Origin: Mercurialis annua
Lineage: Eukaryota; Streptophyta; Magnoliopsida; Malpighiales; Euphorbiaceae
Length of the DNA stretch: 64,000 nt
Assembly: GCF_937616625.2 (NCBI RefSeq)
Contig: NC_065570.1
Span: forward strand, 46,615,665-46,679,664
Reading direction: 5' to 3'
Both the position numbers and the translations under genes were made by a program. Shown here one piece after another: positions 39,413-51,971 of this stretch. Within the stretch, counting starts at the first letter, position 1. Every line of letters begins with the position of its first letter. The notes beneath the pieces were generated by a model. That model saw only the letters and a program-made list of their open reading frames with translations, made no database searches and was not told the DNA's origin.

Positions 39413-42400
39413 TCATTTCATGGGACGATTTGGGCGGGGTGGCAGGATAGCATTTGCCAGCTCTTCGTTTATCTTGACTGGTAGTGGCGGCATCTGCTTC
39501 ATTAATTCTGGCATGTCGTTCATCCTGTGCATATAACAAGCAGAACGTATTAGTTCTTCCTAAATACATATTTGCTTTAAGGTGAAAGAAATAAGAACAA
39601 CTAAAACAGCAGTGTGTAAAGCAATTGTTACATTCAAAATACAGCAAATTTAACGTGTACTGACTGGCTGATAAAGTAAAGAGACGTGCAAAAACATGAA
39701 TCAAAATCTAATAAAGTTGTATAATAAAGATTCGCAACATACTCGTTCATAATCTTCAGAATGTTGTCACGAGTTTGGCATAAGAGACCGATATTCTCCT
39801 GTAGCTGAAAAGAACAAGAGGTCTTCAGTTTACAGCTATATGGATTGCATGAAGCAGATATGCAAGAATGGTACAAGTATTCACCTGCATAGTCGAGAGA
39901 TTGGCCGATATGCGACTCAAGGCTGTTGCATTTTGCTCAAGAAGCTCTCCTGTGACTCCACCAATGTCTACATGCAGCAAACCACGGCTTTTATAAATAA
40001 AGCAGCAAAACAATGTCAAAGAACAATTTCTACAGCAGAAGGGTGAAGGGGGCAACTATGCAAATTAAATAAAATATAGCAGATATGTACTTCATCATAA
40101 CTAACGTAGTAACCACCGATGCAGAAGAGCTATGACTTATGGCCGCATAACCGTCATCTAATAGTTTGCTGATTCCAATTTCACCAGGAACTGACAAAAA
40201 ATTAAATCTTCTCCTCTTAAGACCCATTAATGACATGACATATATGAGCAACATCCTCATAGATCCAACTTTACAAAAGTTAATATGAGGTGAGTACTCG
40301 ACGCTAAATTATTTCCCCTCATAATATTAGTAAAGAGTTATAAATTATAATACATAGATTAATACCAAAACATCTCTGCTGAATTCATTATACAGCATTA
40401 ACAGAAACTGCCTATATGGATCTGATAATAACTGCAGATATTTGATTTAGAATCTTCTAAAATTCATTCATGATCTTTAATAAAAAATGCCTAACGAGAT
40501 GCTATTTCATTTTGATCCACTCAAGTTAAAAGGAAATAAAACTATTGCATCATTAAAAATTGTATCTAAACATATATGCTGCCATGACCAACACATGGCT
40601 TTAGGGGTGAGCATTCAATTCGAACTGAACCAAACAAAATTTAAATTCTTTTTTTTTTACCAAATTAAAACCGGACTAAATTTATAATATTTAAACCAAA
40701 CCGGACTGCAGATCCAACTCGAGAAGATCTGTTGATTATTTAAGTCTGGTTCGATTTGTACCAACACTGAGCGAAAATTCTTTTACTTTTAAAACCGAAT
40801 CAAACAGAAAAGTCAATTTTTCGTTATTAATTAAACAAAAAAAATATCCATTTCGTTCGGTTTTTTAAGATCCATATATAGCTGAATGATTAATACTGCA
40901 AATTTGTCATATCATCAATAAAAACTAACCTTTGCTCTAACCACAGGATAAAGTATAAAAATAATCATCATAGAAAAGCATAACTAGTGTGTAATTAAAG
41001 TTTAGTTAGGTTGAGTGGTACATGAACTCCTATATCAGTAATGATAGGAAGAAAGACCTTCCTAAAAGAGAAAAATCACAATCTTGGCTATGAAATCAAA
41101 AAGTAAAAATTCAGCATGACTTCATACAAATGCTATGATAGACCAGCAAAACTAACATTAATAAAATGAAAACTACATTAAGCAATAACAAAATCACATG
41201 CTAGCCTAAGACGCAAAGAATTCTACTATTACAAGTGGATGCACACAATCATATACGTAAAAATCCAGGGGAAACGTAAGCACATTCTATACTATCAACA
41301 TCAAATATCAGCATATAATAAGCGTGCTTCCTATTCTCCAAACTAACCAAATATGGCCTTCACAATTTTGGAATATTAGTTCACAGGTACAGGCAACAAG
41401 TCAAAAGAAAAGCGAACAGTAAAAACAAAATGATTAATTAAGGATCAAATTCTACACTAAGTTTTAATGATGTTAAAATTTGTACAGCATAAAAAGGCTT
41501 AATGCCTTAAAAAACCCCGACCTTTCATCCCCTTTTCAATCCTACCCTGACGTTGAAAAATTGTCAATTTTACCCCAGTTTGCACTTTTTCATTTCAATT
41601 GTACCCTAAAGCATAAAATTGACCTTTATTTATTTGACAAAAGTTCAATAGTTTTTTTTTTTTAAAATAGTCAATTTAATATAATAAGTTAATGTAATGC
41701 AAAAAGGGTCAATTTAGAGAATTTTGCCAAATAAAAAAAGATCGATTTTATGCTTCAGGGTACAATTGAAATGAAAAAATGCAAAATAGGGTAAAATTGA
41801 CAGATTTGCAACGTCAGGGTATGATTGAAAAGGGGATGAAAGGTCAGGGTTTTTTAAGACATTAAGCCGCATAAAAATAAACCTCTAAAGACTTTTAGAA
41901 GACACATGTGAGCATTTATTTTCGTGTTGTTTGAATCAGATAATTACATAACATGTTGAAGTGAAATCTTATCTAATCACAGTTATTTACCACGAGCATA
42001 TATAACCATCACAAAACAGCACGAGTTTCGTTATCTGAGAAATTTCATAAAAAAGTAGAAGTAGTTGCAACGATAATAAAAATAAGAGGTAATAATCGGA
42101 GAAAGTACTTTAGCTCCACAGCAACAAAATTTTATTTTTGGATACTTTGTTAAACCACAAATTCAGATGTATTTCCGATCTTAAAATATCGCCTAGTCTG
42201 AAACTAAGCAGCTTCTAAGTTTTCAGTATTTTTCATTGTAGACCACTCAATCAACAGCTGACAAATTAGACCCATATAAATGAGACAATAAACATTTGTT
42301 TAAAACGAAAACGTTTTCGGCAGAACTTTCCAAAATCATGAAATTGTTTGTTTAGGAGCAAAAAGTCTCACCCTTATACGACATGCCATCATCATAATCC

Positions 42401-45400
42401 ATAGGAACCCGCGGAGTTGCAAATGGATGAACATTCGGCCTAGCCATGAAGGAAGATGCCTTCACTGAAGAATCAGTAACTCTCTCCTGTTAAACAAAAG
42501 CAGAAAATATTTCCTAAGAAGCTATCAACTTGAGAACCCACAATCACATTTTATATGAAGATCTCGTTCTACACGTTGTGTCTATCATGTATCCAAAGAC
42601 GCCACGGGTTATTATGAGTCATAAAAGGTCTTCCTCCCTATAAAACTATTAACGGCTAATTGTTTGAGAATCACAGGTGACCCCACATTAAAAGTTAGGT
42701 ACACCAGAAGGTATCAAAACTTTCCAAGTGGGAGCCTCAGTATCCTGTTTGTTTAACGTAAAAGAAAGCAAAAAATCGTGCTACTAAATGCAGCCCCACA
42801 TAAAAGAGAAAATTAAATTAAATGAAAACTTAGGCACTCCAAAGCATGTATGCGAGTATAAATGGTAAGAAAATATAACGTAAACATTTAATATGCATAA
42901 CTTACCACTTCTCTCTGCAGATATGAAAATATTTGAATGTATGGCCTGTACACTACTCAATTTATCAGATTAATCATTCATATCAGATCTTATACATGAT
43001 TCAGAGTTACATAAAATTCAAAATTGCCCACAGTCGACAAATAAGGTTCGATGTTGAATCTTACGAATCTTACGTCTACGGAGGACCTCAGCTTAAGCAG
43101 AATTGTCATTCCAAAGAAATGCAATTCCACAAATACGTATATCATGAAATGGCATACCAGCAAGTAAGTCAGTTAAACGCGCAATTTACTTATAACCTTT
43201 AAATTGAATTCAAAATAAATAAACCCCAAAGAGAGATTAAGGAATTGAATTTCAGACTATGATCCACATCAAGAACAGCAGAAGTGTGGAGACACTTCAA
43301 ATGATTGAATTCAAGTATGGTACAAGATGATATCACACTAACTGAAACCTGGGGTTCTATCACCATAGATAAAATTTGTTTTTTCTTACAAAATGGCAGC
43401 CTCAAAGTGAATTTTGGTAACAATAAATGAACATCTATCAGAGGCAAGGAAAATCATATATGGAAATGGAAACTAGCTAAATTTTCCTTTAGTATATTTT
43501 CCCGGTAGCCCATAAACTCTACAATTATCAATAATGTCTGTTTTTATTCAAATAACAGACATTTCAGTGATCATGCAATAATGTATGATTATAAATTCAT
43601 GCAAAGGAATAATATCATAAAACAAAGTCAAAAAACCCAAAACCAAGATAGTTACAAAAGAAAGATCAAGAAACCTGATTTGATATATTTTGGATTGTAA
43701 TCGAATGAAAATAAAAAAAAGTATGGCATACACGAGATCATCCACCATGAGAAGACACAAAGTGACACATCTGACTATATTTTATAACAGATACTAGGGT
43801 AATTAGCATATACTGGCTCATCCAACATCCTTCTCATTATGAAGTATTGGTAGACTGAAAATTACCACCTTTCCTCAACCACACATGGCCTATATATCAC
43901 TTCCGGCTTTATACCAGATTAGAGTGTATGTTTTCAAGTCTTTAGATTATATTTGACATATTGGCAAAAGGTTCACTAATAACTAATTCAAATCAAACTA
44001 GTAATTACCACGTCAGCATATGAACAAAAGCTTTATATGAAACATACATTGCAAATGACAGCAATTTTACCTTCTTCTCTTTATTTTTCCTAGCTAAATT
44101 ATCTTCCTTTCTTCTCTTGCTATATTCCTTTTTCTGCCAGAAATGGATTACTTAGTACATTTTCACATAAATAAACACACACATAGAAGAAAAGAAAAAA
44201 CAATATTCAACCAATAACATTAAATTTTGATATACAACTTTGAAAGGAGAACAATTAAAGGACAAAAATAACACAGTATTTTCTAGCTAAGCATTAACTT
44301 AGCTTTTATTTTATTTTAAAAGCTGAGCATTAGCTTAACAGATCAAATGTAGGTACTTCCCAGAAAGAATAAGATCGTATGATTTGACAACTAAAAAGCA
44401 TGTTTCAGGATTAAAAGCCTAGACCCAAGTAAAAGTCATTTTCAATAGGGTCAAAAGCTACAACAATATACAACAACAAGAAAACTTACACTCATCCATC
44501 GGCAGCGCAATGCAACATCCCTAACAGTCTTATTTTGCAGCTGCACTGCAATTTTCGCATACCGTATTATGTTTGGTTCTCCATCATATCTACAGAGAAA
44601 TAGAGAAAAATCACACGATTTAAATGAATTCAAACTATGTAATTACTGATTTGACAGAAATAAGATATTTTACAAATGAGCCAGCATGAAATAACAGAAC
44701 TTCCTAACCCGTTAACCAACATGGCAATAGCAATCAATATATTAGGTGAATCATTCAAACATGTAGTTCTGAGCCGAAATATAAAATGCAAAAAGCTTTG
44801 AGGAATCAGCTTAAAATGCTTAGTAGAATGGAAAGGTTTGGTTAGTCAACTAGTAAGATTTTCAAGATATAAAATACATATATTTATTATACAAGAATAA
44901 GTAAATATTGCATCAGGGCTAAAATTTCTAGTAGATCAAAACTATATATAATTAAGCCCAACAATTGGCTACCATAATTAAATTAGGAAAAAAAATATAT
45001 TTTATGTGTCTAAGAGACCAAGCCATAGGATAGGCATAGGTTAATACTTCACAACTAACAATTCAATTCTAGATACTGTTGCAGTTGTAGTCTCAGTTCC
45101 CTATTCTTTACTAATACATCTTGTGTTCTAAGAGTAGCTTCAGTAAGCCGAATCTTCGTCATCGAGGGAGGGACTTTTTTCTCCAAAAGGATCACTGGGA
45201 AAAGGACACCTGAGAGTAAACTATCGAAGAGGATAAGAAAAATCCTTGAAATTAAAAAGAAAGATTTAATAAAATCTAGACTACCCTTTATATGGTTATA
45301 TATTAAAGAACAACGTAAACATACCTAAACTCTATAAAAAGGATTAGATAACAGATAACAAAGACTATGCTTGGTAAAGTCCAAGTAATAACGGTAAGTC

Positions 45401-46099
45401 GATCTTGGTACTAATTCTTCATTAAGAAATTCCAAACAAAATTAATTAAATGTTGTGACTTTTATATGTGGAATTGTTTCCTAAACTCGCCATTATAACA
45501 CTTCACTAACAAGTCCATGGCCAAATGTTTTTTTGCATAAAAGTGCAGTTTAAACTATAGAAAAGATCTAAAGTAGTATGTTAATGATGAGGTCAATAAT
45601 TCATTAAAATAGCAAGCCTCTGTTGTTTCCTTAGTTGTTCCAAACACTAGACAGCTATTAAATGTTAGCAACTTCATAACCTTAACTATAATACAATATA
45701 GTTCCTCAACAAACATAAACTAAAATTTATCACTTAAACCACAAAGTACCAAACTTAGAAATGCACAACTCAAAGTACCCAATTGAATAAAAATTCAGAT
45801 AAAATTCAAAGTACCCAAATTGAATAAAAAGCAGCAAAAATGAAATTCAAGAAGAACCCAATTGAAGAAGAAACTCACTGATTCAACCCATCTTCAAGAA
45901 TTGATTGCTCATCCATAGTCCAATCCGAAGAGATACCAGGGTTATGTTTCAAATTTGCAGCAGAGCTCTCCATCAATGGATTCCCATGCCCATGCCCATT
46001 AGTTGGATTGTGAATAATATTAGTATTACCATTAAAGGCAGTTGAAGAAGAAGCATGATTTGCTTCCTGTTGGTGATGGCTGCCAGATGGGTTAGCCAT
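39413..46099 (-). CDS. SANT/homeodomain-like DUF3755 protein, 7 exons
   Basis: Exons, 5' to 3' on the minus strand: 46099-45879, 44589-44490, 44133-44071, 42486-42372, 39967-39885, 39804-39743, 39524-39413. All junctions are GT/AG with consistent phase: 756 bp, 251 aa plus TGA. The start MANPSGSHH is preferred; ATG at 46105 would add two residues. Residues about 59-106 form a SANT/Myb-like helix bundle (DWTMDEQSILEDGL, IIRYAKIAVQLQ, TVRDVALRCRWM), followed by a basic stretch KKEYSKRRKDNLARKNK, likely a nuclear signal. The C-terminal half holds GGVTGELLEQNA, ISANLSTMQ, LLCQTRDNILKIMN and MKQMPPLPVKINEELAN, the DUF3755 signature of the Arabidopsis At3g07565 family. It is presumably a nuclear chromatin or transcription protein; the target is unknown. 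Intron 4 (39968-42371) holds a MITE and a possible extra exon. Confidence 0.93.
40091..40190 (-). other. possible cassette exon in intron 4 of the DUF3755 gene
   Basis: A 100-bp stretch is bounded by TTTTTGTCAG and a GTACAT donor, and is open in the frame supplied by exon 4 (about 33 codons, including GEIGISKLLDDGYAAI). It breaks the frame with the next exon: joined to 39967, the reading meets a TGA ten codons on. Skipping it gives the conserved junction YKDIGGVTGE. It may be an alternative exon that switches off the protein, or a chance open stretch. Confidence 0.35.
40602..40870. mobile_element. partial hAT-like repeat
   Basis: Begins TAGGGGTGAGCATTCAATTC, a plant hAT MITE-like end, and contains AACCAAACC/GGTTTTTTAAG-type blocks. 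The expected complementary right end was not found, so it is incomplete or decayed. It lies in intron 4 of the DUF3755 gene. Confidence 0.4.
41496..41868. mobile_element. GGCTTAAT-ended MITE with perfect 9-bp TSD
   Basis: It starts GGCTTAATGCCTTAAAAAAC and ends AGACATTAAGCC. Arms of about 130 bp are well conserved (CCTACCCTGACGTTG, CAATTGTACCCTAAAGC and their complements). It is flanked by GCATAAAAA (41487-41495 and 41869-41877). This is the best-preserved member of the family in the window. It is inserted in intron 4 of the DUF3755 gene. Confidence 0.95.
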
Positions 46100-46500
46100 G
46101 ATCATTCAAATCAAGTACAAGAACAAGAACAGTACAGATTCTTTAATTTATTTACAGATTAAGAAAAACAAAAACAAAAACCGAAACCCAAATGCATAAA
46201 ACTGCCCAAGATCACGATCAATTCAAGAGCTTATTCCCGCCAATACAGAAGTTCCCGCCATAAACAAGAAAGTTAGGTGAATTCATCAAGATTGACAACA
46301 AAAATGGATTTTTGATCGATTTTATTTAACGGAAAAATGGAATAAATAAGATTTGGATTTGAATTGAAATAAATAAGAAAAAAAAGAAGAGTTTGATTAA
46401 TAATCAAAGATTGAGAGTTATGAGAGTGAAGGAAGCTCTGTATGATAACGAAATTTCAGATAGAGAGAGAAATTGAGAGAGATATGTACGGAATAGAAGA
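46100..46500 (-). promoter_or_regulatory. 5' leader and promoter region of the DUF3755 gene
   Basis: The minus-strand sequence just upstream of the start codon is A/T-rich with CT-rich runs (TCTCTCTCAATTTCTCTCTC at about 46463-46483), typical of plant leader Y-patches. No clear TATA box was found. Limits are inferred. Confidence 0.4.
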
Positions 46501-47193
46501 CGAAGTTTTTTCAAAAAAATACAAATTTGTTGTTGAAAGTATTTTTGCTTTGTATTTTCAATTTTTGGAGTTGGGCTAAGTTGGCTAACAACATAATAAA
46601 CTAAATAATTAATTTTATTATTTTTAATAGGGATATTAGTAGTAAAATAAATTTTCATGTTTTACTTTTATAGCGATTTAATTTCAATATTTAAAATATT
46701 ATGAAATAAATCTCAGTCTTTTTTATTTTTACAATTTGTAGTTCTAATCAATTTTCCAGCAGTTTTATCTCTTTTTTGGCTATAAAATGCAAAAATATGA
46801 AAGATTCGGATTTTCTTTGAAATTTTTTTGGAACGTTGGATTTAAATATGTCAATACATATATATAATATGGCTGCCACGTATGTAAAAAGTTTTTGGAA
46901 AATAGTTCGGGTTACAAATTACAAAAATAAAAAAATAAAATTTATTTCATAACATTTTAAATATTAGAATTAAATTGATACAAAAGCGAAATGTTGGAAT
47001 TTATTTTACAAATAACCCTTCTTAATACTTAGATAGTTATGTTCTTTTGTTAATTTTGTAATGTGGTCTTTATACTCTTAATAAACTTTTAAATTATCAA
47101 TAATAAAGTAGTGTAAAATTCCTTTTAGATTTTTATTCTATTTATATGCCCTTATAATGTTATTAACTATAATAACCTTTCTTAATAAAAAAA
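46501..47193. other. intergenic, no gene recognised
   Basis: AT-rich spacer between the DUF3755 promoter and the next MITE. Nothing coding seen. Confidence 0.5.
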
Positions 47194-47557
47194 GGCTTAA
47201 TGCCTTAAAAAATTTCAACCTTTTATCCGCTTTTCAATCCTATCCTGACGTTGAAAATTTGTCAATTTTATCCTATTTTGCATTTTTTTTTCATTTCAAT
47301 TGTACCCTGAAGCATTAAATTGACCTTTATTTATTTGACAAAATTTCAAAATAATTCTTCAAAAATGGTCAATTTAATATAAAAGGTTAATCTAATGCAA
47401 AAAAGATCAATTTAGAGAATTTTTGGCAAATAAAAAAAGGTCAATTATATGCTTTAGGGTACAATTGAAATGAAAAAATACAAAATAGGATAAAATTAAC
47501 GTCATGGTAGGATTGAAAAAGGGATGAAAGGTCAGGATTTTTTTAAGATATTTTGTC
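47194..47557. mobile_element. GGCTTAAT-ended MITE, right end decayed
   Basis: It begins GGCTTAATGCCTTAAAAAAT and carries the family blocks CCTATCCTGACGTTG, CAATTGTACCCTGAAGC and their complements. The right end reads AAGATATTTTGTC instead of the expected ACATTAAGCC. The flanks, ATAAAAAAA and CTAAAAAAA, fit a 9-bp duplication with one difference. Confidence 0.8.
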
Positions 47558-47639
47558 TAAAAAAAACTATAATAACTTTTCATATTTATATCTTTAAAAA
47601 AATGAATTCCATTTTATGGAATATTTTGTTATTTATTTT

Positions 47640-48015
47640 GATTATTGTTTGTGTAGAAATAATCTGACAAGTAAATCTGTGAATTTATAATGAATTTTAG
47701 GTATGTTTAATGCTTTAACTGGTTTTTATTAGAAAAATAGCTGAACTTCAGTTTGATTAAGTTAAACTATATTTAAAATTAAGGATCGTGATTCTCTCAA
47801 GTTTATTTCAACTTGAGAGATCAAGTTTAATAAATTTAAATAATAAATGGTATAAGCCGTGAATTTGACCCCTCAAGTTAAAATGAATTTGAGGGAATTT
47901 TAATCTTAAAATTAATACGGGAGTTGAAAAAATAATTATAGTGATTGAGGGGTAAAAAGTCGGAGCTTCACTTTGATGTTTTTATTAAAAATATATATGT
48001 GTCTTATACATGATA
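47640..48015. repeat. left copy of a direct repeat flanking the Mutator-like pair
   Basis: From ATTGTTTGTGTAGAAATAA to GATGTTTTTATTAAAAATAT this matches, in the same orientation, the interrupted segment at about 55420-56630. It includes the short hairpin CTCTCAAGTTTATTTCAACT and its partner. The copies are too similar in order to be chance. Function unknown. Confidence 0.8.
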
Positions 48016-49355
48016 AACTAGCTATTTACAGAGCAAAAATCTAGCAAAAAAACACAGTCTAATGAGATACAATCTCTTATTAAGATAAATATTATATAAA
48101 TTCTATATAAATTCTAATAAATTTACAAAATGATTTCAGGACTTAATGCATAGTTCAGCCCATTATTAACTTATTCGGACCAGTATAAATAATGAGAAAA
48201 TTACACCATATAACTCAATTTTTGAATTCTTTACATTAGTGACTCAAGAATTTATTTCTTGCGATAATCCCTCATTTTTTAAAGTTTGTTTGCAAGGTGT
48301 ACCTCATTTAAATTTGAGACCTATTTACCCTTCACTTAGAAATTAGAATTTAGGGATTATGGATGGCTTGGTGGCCGGAGGTGCTCAATCAACAAGTTAG
48401 TTTTTGATCAGCCACGGTGGTTTATAGTCTGATCGGAAATGGTAGGCTGTGCTTTGTCGCCGACAATGGTGGTGCGCCGTTGATTGTTTAATAAGACTCT
48501 TATTTTATTATTTTCATGGTGATAATAAATTGCAATTGATTTAATTTTGCTTATAATTTATTGATGTTAATGATTTTTAATTGAATTGAAATTTTTAGTT
48601 TACTCTTTCTATCTTCTCTTTCAATTTTACTTTTTTTACTGGTTTATTTTGATGGCCATTTCTGTTTTCATTGAAACTGTGGCGGCTCCAACTTTAGACT
48701 GTTATTTTCTTCGGAACAGTGACGGATGCTCCGGGTAGTGATTGGTGGTCAGGATTTGAAACGGCTTTAGCATGTTGTGCTTTGAGAAAGCAACCAACAA
48801 AACTCTTATGGTGAAGCAAGTGAGAAAATTGAAGAAGCAACTGTAATTTCTTTGAAGTCGACAGAACGAGAAACATGCCTGGTTTGTACAGTCCGGCTGA
48901 AAATAAAATCAAAATTGGTTATTTCGTTTTAGTTAAGTAGTTGCGGCATATAATTTAGCTTTTTGTATTATTCTATGATGATTGTATTGGGATTTCATTA
49001 TAATGATGTATGTCAGAATTCAATTCTTAATCTATTGATAGCTTTGGAGGCATGAGCTAATTATGACTTGTTTCTATTTTACTTTTGACCTCTATTTTTC
49101 ATTATAACAGATTATAATAAAACAGGTGATGACTAATCGACATGCAAACTGTTCGATAAAATACCTGAGAAGGATTTAGTTAAATGGAGTACAATGATAT
49201 TTTTTGTGTGATGATATTCTTTTTGTATGGTTATACGAATTTGATGGTTTTTAATTTTATTTTTTAGCTTTTATTTCAACTAACCTTTACGGTTGCTTTA
49301 TTTTTATTATAGAATTGAATAACTTTTTTAATTTAAATGTATTTGATAATTTATA

Positions 49356-51120
49356 AAACCGAAAATAAACCTGATGCGAACCTGATATGAACCTATATCA
49401 ATTGTACTTTAATTATATTTTAATCAAATTTGTCTTGGTGCTTTTTATAATCTTAAATGACATTTATATAGAGAGAATTTTGAGATTTAGTATAATATAT
49501 TAATTAAATATCTCTTTTAAGTGAAATGTATTTGTAAACTATAAAACCGAAAATCAACCTGATGTGAACCTGATGTGATCATATATCAACTTAATTATTT
49601 TAATTCAATTTTTAATCAAATTTGTCTTACTGCTCTTTACCATCTTTTGAGTATTATGTGTATTTTGAGCTTTTAGTTATAAAGTTTGTGTTGTGGATTT
49701 CACTGATCGTTGGCTACCTATATTTTCTATGTTTTCTATTTTGCATAGAAATGGGATTTATGATGGAACTTCATTTATTGGAAGCATTAAATCAAATTGA
49801 AGAGTAAGGATGCATAAATTTTCATTGTTATTTGAACTTTATTAAAAAATACTTGTGTTTAGTATTTGGAAAGGAAAAAGAGAAAAACTTTAAATTGAAT
49901 TAGGTTTTGTTATAAGAAGAATAAAGAATTGGGTTCTGTTCAGTCAATTGATATATGTTCAAAATTAGACATTTTAAAAGAAACATATGATAAAATTGTG
50001 CAAAAATGCAATTCAATGTAATGTCTGGTTTGTAATGAGGTTCTCATAACTTTAAATGGTATCTTAGATTTTGAGTATTTGAGCACATATTCTACCATAT
50101 TAGATTTTGATAACAGATAATAATTTATGTAAATCAGTTTTGATAGAACATAAAATCGAAAATCAACCTGATATAAACCGAATGTGAATCTATATTAACT
50201 GAACTATTTTAATTTATTTTTAAATAAAATATATATTGTTGGTCTTTACAATCTTAAATGACATTTTATATAGAGAGAATTTTGAAATTTAGTGTAATTA
50301 TAAAATTGAATATCTCTTTCAAGTGAAATATATTTCACAGAATTTAAAATAAAAAATCAACCTGATATGAACCGGATGTGAACCTATATCAACTGAACTA
50401 ACTTAATTCAATTTTAAATAAAAAAAATCTCGTTGCTCTTTACAATCTTAAATGACATTTTATATATAGAGATTTTTTAAATTTTGTGTAATATACAAAT
50501 TGAATATCTCTTTTAAGTGAAATGTATGTGACAGTCTATAAAACCGAACATCAACCTGATTTGAACCGTATGTGAACCTGATCTGAACGTGTATCAACTG
50601 AACTATCTTAATTCAATTTTTAATAAAATTTGTCTTACTGCTCTTTACAATCTTAACTGACATTTTCTATTGAGAGAATTTTGAGATTTAGTGTAATATA
50701 CAAATTGAATTTTTTTTGATAAATGTATTTGATAGTCTATATAACCGAAAATCAACCTGATCTGAACTTAATGTGAACCTAAATCAACTAGACTATCTTA
50801 ATTCAATTTTTAATAAAATTTATCTTACTGCTCTTTACAATTTTAACTGATATTTTATATTGAGAGAATATTGAGATTTGGTGTAATATACAAATTGAAT
50901 ATCTCTTTTAAGTGAAATGTATTTGACAGTCTATAAAACCGAAAATCAACCTGATTTGAACCTTATGTAAACCTATATCAACTGAACTACTTTAATTCAA
51001 TTTTTCATAAAATATGTCTTGCTGCTTTTTATGATCTTAAATGACATTTTATATTGCGAGAATTTTAAGATTTTGTGAAATATATTAATTAAATATCTCT
51101 TTTAAGTAAATTGTATTTGA
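49356..51120. repeat. tandem repeat array, unit about 190-200 bp
   Basis: Units are marked by ATAAAACCGAAAATCAACCT followed by GATGTGAACC and, later, GCTCTTTACAATCTTAAATG and AGAGAATTTTGAGATTTAG. The marker recurs near 49356, 49545, 50150, 50340, 50535, 50737 and 50935. The first pair is separated from the others by unrelated sequence. Copy 2 of the element holds four units of the same array. Confidence 0.85.
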
Positions 51121-51650
51121 ACTAAATTTTTAATAAACTTATTTTAAGATTTTACACTTTTACAAATAAACTAATGGTAAAAATATAAGATTTTAGTGAA
51201 ATTAAACTCAATGTGAATTAGAAATCACCAAATATAAACCGAATGTAAATTTTTAAGTCATATTTCTATAAAATAGAATAGTTCTTTTTTCTTTATCTAG
51301 AATTATAAAATTTCATATATTATTAGCTAATCTATAATTGCTTACCATATGCACCACTGGCCACTTACTCATATCTAACCATATTTTCCATTTTTTTTTA
51401 TATCTGTAATAAAATTAAATATATCTAATTTAGTGTAATAAAATTTTATATCTGTCAATTTTTTAAATTTATTATATTTAAAGATAATAATAATTTACTT
51501 AAAACAATTACAATTAAGTGAACCTACCACTACTACTCAACCTTGATTCACGCGCAACACAGTACCCACATGACTTTCAAACCATTTTCTCTTTCACTCC
51601 TACATAAGTTTTAAAACCAAAATCCCAACTCGCCACTAAAAACAAAAATG

Positions 51651-51971
51651 ATGGCTATGCTCTCAACTTTACTAGCTGGTTCTCCGCCACCGCAATTGTG
51701 CACCGCACTTCTCAGGTCTCCGCCGGATCAAAGCCCTGCACTCGTCGAAGCTCAATCTCTTTCTTACTCGTCCCTTCGCCATTTCAATTCTTAACTCCAT
51801 GTCTATTCTCGCAAGCTATCTAGATACGTTTGTCGCGATGTCCGGTACCGGAAAGATCCGTTCTAAATATCTTTATCAGTTGTTTATTCAAATTGAAGTG
51901 GCAATTTTTTTTCTAAGTTTGATTTTATCTGTTTGTTTTGTTTGTAGTTCTTTGTTGGAGGAAATTGGAAG
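51651..51971 (+). pseudogene. TPI: captured fragment of plastid triosephosphate isomerase (copy 1)
   Basis: Plus strand. ATG at 51651 opens a transit-peptide-like stretch (MAMLSTLLAG, SPPPQL) that breaks into another frame and resumes as VAMSGTGK ending at 51855. An intron-like T-rich stretch follows and ends in TTTGTAG at 51941-51947. Then comes FFVGGNWK (51948-51971). In plastid triosephosphate isomerases the mature protein starts with AM-G-GKFFVGGNWKCNGT, with an intron exactly between GK and FF. So this is the end of exon 1, intron 1 and the first codons of exon 2 of that gene. The donor site is changed (AAG|AT) and the rest of the enzyme is absent, so it is non-functional. Confidence 0.85.

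Noticed and set aside
46100..46105. ATG at 46105 as the start of the DUF3755 protein
   Set aside because: Possible, but it adds only Met-Ile before MANPSG, which looks like the usual family start. Kept as an alternative.
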